A stretch of 64,000 nt of DNA from an uncultured Christensenella sp. (GTDB lineage Bacteria; Bacillota; Clostridia; Christensenellales; CAG-917): NCBI GenBank assembly GCA_910578325.1, contig CAJTQT010000003.1:124001-188000 (forward strand), in the 5' to 3' direction. How positions within the stretch are numbered: the first letter of the stretch is position 1; each line of letters opens with the position of its first letter. Of the stretch, positions 1-8,976 are shown piece after piece. The translations under genes were made by a program, and so were the position numbers. Under the pieces are notes generated by a model. The model saw only the letters and a program-made list of their open reading frames with translations, ran no database searches and was not told where the DNA came from.

Positions 1-2880
1 AACAATAAGATGTTCTTGGGAAGAAATGCTCGTATTCTTAAAATAACCATCCAAAATTCTAATCAATTTTTTACAGTAATCCTTAATAGTATTGCATTTC
101 GGTGAATGTTTAGAATTACTTTTACGTCTAAATTTTAAAGAAGTTATTGCCTGTTGAACCAAACTACACAATGTAAATAGCGACAATTCATATCTTTCAA
201 TTTCTTTCCAAACAATATTATTTAATCGATAAATTTGTTGATAAACTGTATGATAAATTTGCACATCCGTTTTGTCTTCAAGCGATTCTCTATCGCCATA
301 ATAAAACAAATCAAACTTTCTATTCAACTCACGTTGTGAAGTGTTATTAATTAATTCGCATATGAATGAATAGACATCTTTAAATTTATGCTGAGACAAT
401 TTTGTTATTCTTAAAACTCTCTTAATAATTAAATCTTGCGACTCACTATCACTTTTTTTCTCTTTAATACTTCCTTCTAAGTCATTGATGAAAGATAATA
501 CATTATTATTTTTGTAAAATTTATTATTTCTTAATATATATAAAAACTGTGCAAGTGAAATTTTGTTAAAGTCTTCATATGATTTATAAGAAATATTTTT
601 TAACTGGCTAATAATATTATTTGAAATACTCTTATGTTTAGGATGATTTAATATTAAATTAACAAAATAATTGATCTGCTTATTAAAATAACGAGGCAAG
701 TAACCATCATAATTCTGCTGCTTTAATAAATATTTACTCAAATTATTAGTAATTTCTAATTGATTTAAATAACCTAGAGCATAAGCATATTCTATTTCTG
801 TCTGACTAGTTAATTTCTTATATTCATCTATAGATAATAAGTTACCTTCGAGATACTTTTTTGCGATATCAACGAGGTTACCATCATTAAATAACTTGTC
901 AATTTTTATATCTTCCATCTTTTGCGATATGTCACTAGTAATATTTTTAACAAATTGATGCATTAATTGACAATCATAAACAAAAACACCATTCTCCTTT
1001 AAATTTTGCAAAATACTTATTATATTCCCGTTGGCATTCCCGCTAGCATTTCCATTAGCAAGGGACAAATAACGTTTTGCTGAAAGATCAATTTTCTCAT
1101 TATCTTCAGTAAATGATAAACGATAAAAATATAAAATATATTTCGAGTCTGTAAAATCATATAAATATGAATTTTTGTCCCTACTTTGATTTTCACCTTC
1201 CCCTGGCTCTAACAAACTAGAAAAATGTCTATTAACACAAAAAATATAAAAATCATTTGAAGTGCTTTTTAATATATTACTATTTTTATCAGATAGCGAA
1301 TTAACTAGTTGATCCAAATTTTCATTTACTTTGAAATTATCAAAACCATCTATTAAATAAATAATTTTTTTATTTAATACAAATTTCAAATTATCAATCT
1401 CTGTTATATGATTTTCAAGTTGTTGTTTATTTACATTAATATCTTTATCCTCAATGTAATTATTTAAATTTATATAAACTGGACAATAGTTTACATATTT
1501 ATCCGAGAGCAATATATACCAATATAGTAAATTCAAAAAAGTACTTTTCCCTGTACCCAAACCTCCTTTAATTGTTATCGGAACTATTGGTTTACTATCT
1601 AGTGAGTGTTCTTTCTTAAAACTAATGGAATCATTTATTATTTTTTCAAATATATCCCTAATATCTTTTAATGATATATTTTTTTTGTAACACTTATCTG
1701 AATCATCTTTAACTTGTCGATAATTAGTTATATATCTATAAAATTCAGAAAGTTCAAAAATATTAAAGCTTTGTTCTCCAATAATAATATTGTTGCCATC
1801 AATTTTAGATTTATTTATTATGTCTTGTGCGTTAAGATTAATATCTCTCGCAAATAATTCCGTTTTCAATTCTCTTTTACTTAGCCCAAAAATCTTATAT
1901 TTTTCATCATTTCCTACTACAAATTTAAAATTTTTATTTTGCATATCATAAATGATTCGCATCTCAGAACATGAAGTCTCTTTACACTCTTTAGATTTAA
2001 ATAGGTACAAATTACACTCGGTCTCATCTATATACAATCTCGTATCAACTACTTTTAACTTACCATTGTCGTTTCTATATAAATCAGTTGTATGACAATG
2101 TCCCGCTAAATTATAATTAAAAAAACTCTCTTCATTTGCACTTATTAAACTATTAATATCTATCGCACCTTCAATACCATAACTATTTTGGGTAACATTT
2201 TCACATACATTAATTAAAGGATTATGAGAAATAGCAATATGAATGTCATCCTTATTACCCTCAGACTTTATTAAAGCATTTAGAAAATTACAGTCAATAC
2301 AAAGAGGTTCTTTGGCATCTTTATTATAGTTATATACTGAATTGATTAAATAAAAACCAATGTCATTAATTCTTATATATCTGTGATTTGCATTTATAGT
2401 ATATTCAATATTGATATTGTCTTTACCAATTTTATAATCGTTTAATTCTCTTATAAAAATATTTATAAATTCTTCTTGAAAATCTCTAAAATATAGATTA
2501 TCTGTAGCATATTTATTATCAATAATACTACAGCTATTTTTATTACCGTAATTAATAAAATTTGTTTTACTACTAGTCACATCATGATTACCTGGAACAA
2601 TTAATAAATTTTTAAATATTTTTTCATCAATTATTTTTTTAAAAAATTTTAATGCATTTCCCCATTTTTGTCGAGAAGTATATTTCTGATTGTTTTCACT
2701 CAACTCTTCTTGGGCATCAATTATATCACCTGTAATTACACAAGCATCAATATATTTCAAATCATTAATATTTAAATAATTTTTAACACACCGAATAAGG
2801 GACTCAAATTTACTCATTTCCTGTTCATATGAATTAATATGTAAATGCAAATCACTTAAATGCAATACAGTAGTGTCCAT
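1..2880 (-). CDS. Calcineurin-like metallophosphoesterase fused to a STAND/NACHT-type NTPase (partial, runs off left edge)
   Basis: The frame is open for all 960 codons from ATG 2880 to base 1, so the C-terminus lies outside the window. AAAGGAG at 2890-2896 supports the start. Residues 1-265 carry a full metallophosphoesterase set: D10-x-H12 in HLSDLHLH, GD52xxD55, GNH99D, H219 in SHNP and GH261xH263. A P-loop NTPase follows, with Walker A GGLGTGKST (K445) and a Walker B-like hhhLIDGFD (D511, D514). Residues after about 590 are helical and may hold the sensor repeats. There is no signal peptide. STAND proteins with N-terminal effector domains act as oligomerising phage or stress sensors; an anti-phage role here is inferred from that architecture and from the place beside a recombinase. 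The gene is very A+T rich, unlike the core genes. Residues 609-619 hold an odd NGNASGNANGN tract. A housekeeping phosphoesterase is unlikely given the fusion. Confidence 0.85.
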   Translation of the reverse strand, partial: MDTTVLHLSDLHLHINSYEQEMSKFESLIRCVKNYLNINDLKYIDACVITGDIIDAQEELSENNQKYTSRQKWGNALKFFKKIIDEKIFKNLLIVPGNHDVTSSKTNFINYGNKNSCSIIDNKYATDNLYFRDFQEEFINIFIRELNDYKIGKDNINIEYTINANHRYIRINDIGFYLINSVYNYNKDAKEPLCIDCNFLNALIKSEGNKDDIHIAISHNPLINVCENVTQNSYGIEGAIDINSLISANEESFFNYNLAGHCHTTDLYRNDNGKLKVVDTRLYIDETECNLYLFKSKECKETSCSEMRIIYDMQNKNFKFVVGNDEKYKIFGLSKRELKTELFARDINLNAQDIINKSKIDGNNIIIGEQSFNIFELSEFYRYITNYRQVKDDSDKCYKKNISLKDIRDIFEKIINDSISFKKEHSLDSKPIVPITIKGGLGTGKSTFLNLLYWYILLSDKYVNYCPVYINLNNYIEDKDINVNKQQLENHITEIDNLKFVLNKKIIYLIDGFDNFKVNENLDQLVNSLSDKNSNILKSTSNDFYIFCVNRHFSSLLEPGEGENQSRDKNSYLYDFTDSKYILYFYRLSFTEDNEKIDLSAKRYLSLANGNASGNANGNIISILQNLKENGVFVYDCQLMHQFVKNITSDISQKMEDIKIDKLFNDGNLVDIAKKYLEGNLLSIDEYKKLTSQTEIEYAYALGYLNQLEITNNLSKYLLKQQNYDGYLPRYFNKQINYFVNLILNHPKHKSISNNIISQLKNISYKSYEDFNKISLAQFLYILRNNKFYKNNNVLSFINDLEGSIKEKKSDSESQDLIIKRVLRITKLSQHKFKDVYSFICELINNTSQRELNRKFDLFYYGDRESLEDKTDVQIYHTVYQQIYRLNNIVWKEIERYELSLFTLCSLVQQAITSLKFRRKSNSKHSPKCNTIKDYCKKLIRILDGYFKNTSISSQEHLIV

Positions 2881-3138
2881 CAAGCATCACTCCTTTGTAA
2901 AATACTTTTAATATTATAAGCATCTAATAATATTATTTCAAGTAATTTTGTAAAATTTTATGTATTAACTATTTAGATATTATCTATTTTTTATAAGATT
3001 TTCAATACACCTTTTTATCAAATATCATATTTTTATATAACTATAATTTTTTTCTAATATAAAAGCAGAGTTATCATAGTAATTAGTTAGCTATGCTTTG
3101 CACTAAACATTAACAAAAAATTATAAAAACAATCATTT
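2881..3138. other. A+T-rich intergenic gap between recombinase and STAND gene
   Basis: No credible gene is seen here. It holds the ribosome binding site of the left gene and long A/T runs. Because large serine recombinases usually sit at one end of their element, an attachment site may lie in this gap, but I could not recognise a matching repeat at the other side of the island. Confidence 0.4.
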
Positions 3139-4926
3139 TCAAATGTATATTTTTACTATCAAATTGTTCCATTGATTTGGACGTAGCATTTCACCGCGCA
3201 TTTTGCGATAGGCTTTTGCATCCTCAAATTCGATAGTAAACTCTCCTATACATTGATAGTCATCGTCGTTAGTATGTGGCATCAAATTCAAGTACCATTT
3301 AAAATCCACACTATTATTGGGAACTACTTTGTTTATTAACGCATCTATAATGGCTACGCTTATTTTAGGTTGCGAAAAGTCTAATTTTTCTTCAATGATT
3401 TTTTCAAATTCATCGATAGATATCTTTTGCGATATCCCCCTCTTTTCTACACGGAATTGCTTTTGTAATTCGTCGATTCTCTGCTCCAAATGTAATATAT
3501 TGCTGTTGATTTTGTATTTATGTTCTTGATATTCTTCTTTTGTTATCTCTCCGCCGAGACGCATTTCGGTAAGATTGTTTAATTTAACTTTTTCTTTTCC
3601 CAACTTATCACTTAAAACATCAAGTTCTTCTCTTTCCGAATTCTTACTTGACTGATAGCTTTTTTCATAAATTTTGTATGATTTATCAACTATCGACTTA
3701 ATAGAAAAGCGAAGCTGTTTAAGTAAATGCCAAGCCATCATATCCATTTTCCAATCGGCAATCGTCCCCATATCGCAATAACCGTCAGTATCTAAACCCG
3801 CATCTATTCTCGATTGCTTTGACCCATTATTCAGCACATTGTAACATTTATAACCATAAGTTATACCTGTCTTATTTATGTGCCACTTATCCATTCTAAA
3901 ATGTTTACCACAATTGCAAAGCAATTTCTTAACCCAAATATTTTGACTTTTTCGCTCTCCTTTCTCAACGATATTCCCCTTTGCATCAACGATTTTCTGA
4001 GTTTTACTCTCTCGTATTTCTTTACATGTATCCCATATTTCTTCGGATACAATAGGTTCGAAATCTCCCTTAACATATAAATATGTATCTTCGTCACGAT
4101 TTACTATGATTTTTTGATCGAGATAATTATTTCGCCAAGATTTGAGATATCCCATATAACCTTTGTATGTTGCATTGCGCAAAATCCGCAAAATCATCGT
4201 GCTATCCCATTTTACTAACCCCGACGCATTTTTTCGTTTTAGATGCATTAACTCTTTGGCAATTCGTGAGCTTCCGTTACCTTTTAAGTACAAATCATAA
4301 ATAAGTCGTACCGTTTCCGCCTGTTCCTCATTTATGATATATGTGTCTCCGACTCTGTCATATCCTAAGATGTTACCGCTTCCATATAGCACACCTTTAT
4401 CACGGCTAATTTTTTGACCTGCTCTCACACGTTCAGAAGTTTTGCGACTTTCCTCTTGAGCAAGCGTTGCCATAATAGTAAGTCTGAGTTCGCCGTCGCC
4501 ATCCATTGTCCAAATATTATCTTCGACAAAATAGACTTCTACGCCATATCTTTTAAGTTCTCTCGTTACAACAAGCGTATCTACTGTATTTCGTGCGAAA
4601 CGGCAGACCTCCCTTGTGACAATAAGATCAAAATTCCCTTCTTTTGCATCTTCTATCATTTCCAAAAAAGCGGGACGCTTTTTTGCTTGTGTTCCCGTTA
4701 TACCCTCGTCCACATACTTGCGAAGAACATTCCAATTAGAATGATACTTTGCTTGGTCATCATACCACTGTAATTGATTTTCAAGAGCCGAAAGTTGCGC
4801 CTCTTGTTCAGTGGATACACGTCCGTAAAACACTACATTACGAGGTCTATTTCTATCATTTACGAAAATATCGGTAGGCAAAACGATTCTGTTTTGCGTT
4901 AAATTAGACATTGTCGTGTTATGCAT
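3139..4926 (-). CDS. Large serine recombinase (integrase of the ICE)
   Basis: 595 residues, the usual size for large serine recombinases. The N-terminal resolvase domain (about 30-180) has the nucleophile in GRVST (Ser38) and the long helix segment MATLAQEESRKTSERV. A recombinase domain follows (about 190-310, LGYDRVGDTYIINEEQAETV). A zinc ribbon begins with CNCG and includes CYN, and a coiled-coil stretch lies near residues 430-500, as in TnpX/TndX-type enzymes. The likely role is site-specific excision and integration of the island. It overlaps the small ORF upstream by 8 bases, with AGGAGG about 12 bases before the ATG. Its position next to the edge of the transfer genes fits an element end. 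Confidence 0.93.
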   Translation of the reverse strand: MHNTTMSNLTQNRIVLPTDIFVNDRNRPRNVVFYGRVSTEQEAQLSALENQLQWYDDQAKYHSNWNVLRKYVDEGITGTQAKKRPAFLEMIEDAKEGNFDLIVTREVCRFARNTVDTLVVTRELKRYGVEVYFVEDNIWTMDGDGELRLTIMATLAQEESRKTSERVRAGQKISRDKGVLYGSGNILGYDRVGDTYIINEEQAETVRLIYDLYLKGNGSSRIAKELMHLKRKNASGLVKWDSTMILRILRNATYKGYMGYLKSWRNNYLDQKIIVNRDEDTYLYVKGDFEPIVSEEIWDTCKEIRESKTQKIVDAKGNIVEKGERKSQNIWVKKLLCNCGKHFRMDKWHINKTGITYGYKCYNVLNNGSKQSRIDAGLDTDGYCDMGTIADWKMDMMAWHLLKQLRFSIKSIVDKSYKIYEKSYQSSKNSEREELDVLSDKLGKEKVKLNNLTEMRLGGEITKEEYQEHKYKINSNILHLEQRIDELQKQFRVEKRGISQKISIDEFEKIIEEKLDFSQPKISVAIIDALINKVVPNNSVDFKWYLNLMPHTNDDDYQCIGEFTIEFEDAKAYRKMRGEMLRPNQWNNLIVKIYI

Positions 4927-5098
4927 TTTTCGTTTTGCCCTCCTTCTTCTTTGTTTGTTTTCGATTTTTTGCGAGATATTCCGATTTTAACTTTAAAACA
5001 TTTCCGTAGGTTTTATCATCGATCTCGCCATCTTTATACATTGCTTCTAATAAAAGAAAAGCAACATAATCATCGTCGATTTTTGTATTTACCGTAAT
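4919..5098 (-). CDS. Small protein translated just before the recombinase, non-standard start
   Basis: A frame ending TAA at 4919-4921 reads KIDDDYVAFLLLEAMYKDG and then EIDDKTYGNVLKLKSEYLA before a lysine-rich tail, and overlaps the recombinase start by 8 bases. Short proteins of this kind often precede serine recombinases of Clostridia elements; their function is not known to me. AAAAGGAG lies at 5102-5109, but no ATG, GTG or TTG follows at a normal distance. The codons there are ATT (5096-5098), ACG and GTA, so initiation may be at ATT, or the start has been lost by mutation. The first in-frame ATG gives only about 40 residues. The coding nature is supported by sensible composition and the tight overlap. 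Confidence 0.55.
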   Translation of the reverse strand: MTVNTKIDDDYVAFLLLEAMYKDGEIDDKTYGNVLKLKSEYLAKNRKQTKKKEGKTKNA

Positions 5099-5117
5099 TT
5101 GCTCCTTTTATGATAAA

Positions 5118-5217
5118 GGGGCGTATTTGACATAGATACGAACACGCCCCAATTCAATGGTTTGTACTCCGTTATCTATGCCGTTAGGCATCACGGTGGA
5201 TTGCAGTTTCCTGCTAC
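5118..5217 (-). other. Structured intergenic region upstream of the recombinase operon
   Basis: Read on the minus strand, three hairpins follow one another after the stop at 5218: a short GCAG-GAAA-CTGC stem with a GNRA-type tetraloop near 5204-5215, an ATGCC/GGCAT stem flanked by CCGT/ACGG (about 5171-5197), and a G+C-rich GGGGCGT/ACGCCCC stem (5118-5150) followed by TTTATC. It could be a terminator, an attenuator before the recombinase, or a small RNA. Confidence 0.4.
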
Positions 5218-5445
5218 TTATTTTTTATCTCGTGGCTCATACTGTTGCTTCAAGGCTTCATAACCTGCAACAATGACAGCAACTTTTGTAATGTTATGCC
5301 TTGCCAAGAACTCGTCCATTTCGTCCGCATAACTGCGTTCTATGCTTGTTCCCCAAACTTTGTTTTTGGCTTTGCGTTCTTCCTTGTGAACATCCTCATA
5401 CTTTCTGCGAATTTCTCTCATAGGTGTGCTTTCTTTGCGTTCCAT
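5218..5445 (-). CDS. Small ribbon-helix-helix-like protein
   Basis: 75 residues, with AAGGAGAACAAT before the ATG. The N-terminal half is charged (REIRRKYEDVHKEERK). The rest, VWGTSIERSYADEMDEFLAR then HNITKVAVIVAGYEALKQQ, has the strand-helix-helix pattern of a ribbon-helix-helix DNA-binding fold. A role as element-encoded regulator, for example of excision or of the recombinase operon just downstream, is inferred from position only. No family name is recognised with certainty. Confidence 0.6.
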   Translation of the reverse strand: MERKESTPMREIRRKYEDVHKEERKAKNKVWGTSIERSYADEMDEFLARHNITKVAVIVAGYEALKQQYEPRDKK

Positions 5446-5455
5446 ATTGTTCTCC

Positions 5456-5605
5456 TTATTCTTTGGTTATCGCACACAATAGTGCGCCGATACAGCTCAA
5501 CGCTATATGACCTACAATCATCGCTCCGCCTACCACTATGCGTCCGACGTTGCCGACAGTTCTTGCTACTTTCTTTGCGGTGTTCTTGGTGTTGTTGCTT
5601 GCCAT
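5456..5605 (-). CDS. Small single-span membrane protein
   Basis: 49 residues starting MASNNTKNTAKKVAR. The start at 5605 is chosen because AAGGAGG lies at 5614-5620; a longer frame to 5638 lacks a ribosome binding site. After a basic N-terminus there is one long glycine- and alanine-containing hydrophobic segment (VGNVGRIVVGGAMIVGHIAL), ending in ITKE. The start lies 14 bases past the TnpV stop, so the two are cotranscribed. Function is unknown; a small membrane component of the element is a guess. Confidence 0.6.
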   Translation of the reverse strand: MASNNTKNTAKKVARTVGNVGRIVVGGAMIVGHIALSCIGALLCAITKE

Positions 5606-5618
5606 AGTTTCAGCCTCC

Positions 5619-5972
5619 TTACACATACACGATTTCATTTAAGATTTCTTCTTCGATGCGGTGTTGTATTTCCGTTTCAATCTGCAAATTCCTCATAAAG
5701 TCATTTGTTTTCTTGTACTCGGGCAATGCGGACAGTTTGGCATACATAACGTCGTACATCTGCTCTGCTTGTCTATCCACCCCGTGTAGGTATTCGGGCA
5801 GATTTGCTATTGTCCAATCTATGCCCTTTTCCTCAAGATACTGCTTTGCAAGAGTTCCGTACTTTCCGTACACATGCTTCACGGGCTTTACCATCTTTTG
5901 ATAAGCCTTGATTTCCGCTACCGTTAGTCCCTCGTCGTTTTGCACTTTTCTTAACAATTCTGCTTTGTTCAT
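5619..5972 (-). CDS. tnpV: TnpV family transposon-encoded protein
   Basis: 117 residues with AAGGAGG before the ATG. The C-terminal two thirds follow the TnpV pattern: GKYGTLAKQYLEEK, then LPEYLHGVDRQAEQMYDVMY and the terminal EEEILNEIVYV. TnpV proteins occur in many Clostridia mobile elements, usually near the recombinase; their exact role is not established. Here it lies between the transfer genes and the recombinase. Confidence 0.85.
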   Translation of the reverse strand: MNKAELLRKVQNDEGLTVAEIKAYQKMVKPVKHVYGKYGTLAKQYLEEKGIDWTIANLPEYLHGVDRQAEQMYDVMYAKLSALPEYKKTNDFMRNLQIETEIQHRIEEEILNEIVYV

Positions 5973-6057
5973 ACTAACCTCCTTAATGGTTACGCATCAT
6001 CGTATCAATACGATAGCGTGTGATTTACGATTTGTCAATACCTTTTTTCAAAAATTT

Positions 6058-8976
6058 TTAATTTGCAATCAACGACGCAATTCCTCGCACTAAATACGGA
6101 CACGCTACTACAATTACCGCAATTACAACCATACCTATAAGATAATTGACAAGCATTTTCTTTGCTTTGTACTTGTCTTCGTGCTTGTGCGCGACTATTA
6201 TTGCAATACCCATTGCTATTGACCACACACCTGCAACCGCAAGGAACACCCACCACATATAAGGCGCATACTGTTGAAATAGATATTCAACATAGTTAGA
6301 TACTTCCTCATATTGATCGCCTAAATCTTGAACATAAGAATAACCGCAAACAGAACATGAATAAGTCCTCGCTGTTATGCCGCCGTCCGACTGTATATCC
6401 GTGATTTCATAGTTATGTCCGAATGCAGGTATTGGCGTGTCGTACTGTTCTCCACATCTCGAACATATATGATGACGGTTGCCGTCTTCCGTGCAGTTTG
6501 CTGTCATTGTAACTTCGGACACATACTTATGTCCAAGTGCTTTCGTTACATTGGTTTCATACTCATAGCCGCAACGAGTACAGGTATGCAAAATACAGCC
6601 GTTCTGCGTACAACTTACCTCTTGCGTTCTTTCCGTATAGGAATGACCGAGTGCAAAAGTTTCGTCCGTTTTATACTCGTCCTCGCACGCCGAACATTTA
6701 TGTAACTTATATCCCCTATCTGTACAAGTAGGCACAACTTCCGTTATCTCATAACTGTGTCCTTTCGCCGCCGTGTAGTCCGATACATATTCATAGTCGC
6801 AACGCTTACACTCGAATGTAGAATGTCCGCCCTCTAAACAAGTGGGTTCTAAAACCGTGATTTTGAAATTATGTCCAAGCGCCGCCGTATATTCATCACG
6901 GAAAGTATAAGCACAAACAGTACAAGTTTTTATCGTATATCCTCTTTCCGTGCAAGTTGCGACAACAACCTTCTTATCGTATTTGTGTCCACCTGCCGTA
7001 AGATATTCAGATTTATATTGATGCTTACAAACACTGCAAGTATATAAATAGTGCGCGCCCTCTTGACAATTCTCGCCTATGAGTTCCTGCGTATATGTGT
7101 GTCCATTTGCATTAACGTAATCAGAATTATATGTAACATCACAAGTCAAGCACTTATATATGGAATATCCCTTATCCGTACAAGTAGGCTTTATCACCTG
7201 AGTCACTACAAAACTATGGGCGATAGTAAAACGATAAGTATTTGAACGCTTGCTCGAATTAGTGATAACGAAAGTATATTCGCCCTCTTTCGTAATCCAA
7301 GTGCCTTTTGTGTAAGGCGCATCATTCAATCTTCCTGTGGACGAATCTTCCCAAGTTATACGGTAATGATTTTTACTTGTGTCTTGCTCAACCGTAGCCG
7401 TCGGCACGGCAACTTTTAATTCAATCCACTTTGTTTCCGAGCGATTGCCGAGTACATCTTCCGCATAAAAATAATACTTACCGTCCGAATTGATAGTGGT
7501 TACGCTATAACTCCCATTGCTCGCTTTCGCAAACTCCGTCATTAACGGCGTTTTATAATATAAGGATAAAGTGCTATGGGCATCCGTAGCCTTAACCGTA
7601 AAATCATTTGCGGTAATATTATAAAAGTTCGTTTGCGCACACGACAGTATAGGTGCTGTGTTATCCAAGATTGCAGTATAAGTCACCGACTTATTTCCTG
7701 CATTATCCGAACAATAAAACGAATATGTGCCGTTTGTAGTAAACTGTGTGCCTTGTGTGTATGCGATATACGAACTTTCATTAGGCTTTTTTACAAATAT
7801 ACTCTTTACACCCGATACAGTATCCGTAGCCTGAAACCTTATATATTGCGCCTTTGTTCTGCCGCCCGTTGCAACCGCCGTATTCTCGCCGTATATAGTG
7901 CCTGTCGGCTTTTCGGTATCCTTTGTAATAAATTTAACTGCCGAAACATTTCCTGCTTTATCTATCGCACGAAAATGATAACTCCCGTTTGCGGAAGTTG
8001 TAGGAATCGATGTTCCAGATGTATAAGTAGTCCAAACGCTGTTAGTCGGAGTTGTGTATTGTATATAGTTTATACCGCTCCCCGTATCGCTTGCCGTACA
8101 ACTGAACGCCGTATTTATATACGCACTCGTAACCGCCGCCCCGCTTGCATTTTTGAATGCAAGCGTAGGCAATGTCGTGTCATAATAAACATAGTATGTA
8201 GCAGAGGTGTTCCCTGCATTGTCTTTTGCATAAAAGCTATATAAGCCGTTTGCAAATGTTGATGTAATAGTTTTAGATGTTCCGACTGCCGTATATGAAC
8301 TACCTTGCGGTGTTTTCATATATAAATTTTCCACACCGCTACCCGCATCGGTTGCACTTACGGTAAACTCCGTATTCGTAAATTTTCCCGTCGTTGATGT
8401 GGACGCTCCGCTTATTGACGGTGCTGTCGTATCCACAATGAATGTGGAATATGCCGACATACTGTAAGAAGCAAAAGAACGCGGATCGGGATTCCAACCG
8501 CCGCCTTGCATAGAGCAAGACATTGTATATGTATCATCTGCAAGATTGCTAAGCGTTAAAGTCCCGTTTTTTGTCGAGCCGACCGAGCCGCTTGCTTTTC
8601 CCGATACCGAAAAACTTTTAGACCAACTGCCTTCCGATTTTATAGTTATGTTTCTTTCGGTTATTGTGCCGTTCATAGGCAGTACCGCATCTCCCGATGA
8701 TGTACTGCTAAACAAAGAAAAAGATACTGTTGTATAGTACCCTTTCGTTGTTGCAACATAAGCCGATGTCGTTCCTTGCGACGAACCGTCTACCGTCGTA
8801 CCAGTGTTATATCGATAATAGTGCGTATAGGCGAATGTCATTTTGTATCTCGGCATAGTTGCCGCCGAAGCGGTGTTCGTTTCGCCTTTTCCGAATATTG
8901 ACCAACCTACCGCAAATGCTAACAGCAAAACCGCAACTATTATCGTAAGATATTTTACCCAAGATTTAGTTTTCAA
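6058..8976 (-). CDS. Giant multidomain surface adhesin ending in a VirB2-pilin-like domain
   Basis: The start is TTG 8976, with AAGGAGG ending 9 bases upstream; it overlaps the VirB4 stop by 11 bases, and an in-frame ATG at 9024 lacks such support. About 972 residues. An N-terminal signal-type segment (KYLTIIVAVLLLAFAVGW) is followed by several Ig-like modules of about 85-90 residues with DxTAPxhS/AxDAxSGV/YSFYxxDNAGN patterns (about residues 190-560). Then come some eight repeats of about 40 residues of the form GHxY-x5-h-xPTC-x3-GY-x3-KC-x2-C-xxxY (about 590-890). The last 65 residues hold two membrane segments around VAHKHEDKYKAKKM and closely match the small pilin encoded at 12838-13128. 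The likely role is contact with recipient cells, mounted through the transfer apparatus. This is inference; repeat numbers are approximate. Confidence 0.8.
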   Translation of the reverse strand: MKTKSWVKYLTIIVAVLLLAFAVGWSIFGKGETNTASAATMPRYKMTFAYTHYYRYNTGTTVDGSSQGTTSAYVATTKGYYTTVSFSLFSSTSSGDAVLPMNGTITERNITIKSEGSWSKSFSVSGKASGSVGSTKNGTLTLSNLADDTYTMSCSMQGGGWNPDPRSFASYSMSAYSTFIVDTTAPSISGASTSTTGKFTNTEFTVSATDAGSGVENLYMKTPQGSSYTAVGTSKTITSTFANGLYSFYAKDNAGNTSATYYVYYDTTLPTLAFKNASGAAVTSAYINTAFSCTASDTGSGINYIQYTTPTNSVWTTYTSGTSIPTTSANGSYHFRAIDKAGNVSAVKFITKDTEKPTGTIYGENTAVATGGRTKAQYIRFQATDTVSGVKSIFVKKPNESSYIAYTQGTQFTTNGTYSFYCSDNAGNKSVTYTAILDNTAPILSCAQTNFYNITANDFTVKATDAHSTLSLYYKTPLMTEFAKASNGSYSVTTINSDGKYYFYAEDVLGNRSETKWIELKVAVPTATVEQDTSKNHYRITWEDSSTGRLNDAPYTKGTWITKEGEYTFVITNSSKRSNTYRFTIAHSFVVTQVIKPTCTDKGYSIYKCLTCDVTYNSDYVNANGHTYTQELIGENCQEGAHYLYTCSVCKHQYKSEYLTAGGHKYDKKVVVATCTERGYTIKTCTVCAYTFRDEYTAALGHNFKITVLEPTCLEGGHSTFECKRCDYEYVSDYTAAKGHSYEITEVVPTCTDRGYKLHKCSACEDEYKTDETFALGHSYTERTQEVSCTQNGCILHTCTRCGYEYETNVTKALGHKYVSEVTMTANCTEDGNRHHICSRCGEQYDTPIPAFGHNYEITDIQSDGGITARTYSCSVCGYSYVQDLGDQYEEVSNYVEYLFQQYAPYMWWVFLAVAGVWSIAMGIAIIVAHKHEDKYKAKKMLVNYLIGMVVIAVIVVACPYLVRGIASLIAN

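Noticed and set aside
7576..8244. 222-codon plus-strand frame opposite the adhesin
   Set aside because: Composition is implausible (very high Cys, Arg, Ile), with no ribosome binding site, and it mirrors the adhesin repeats.
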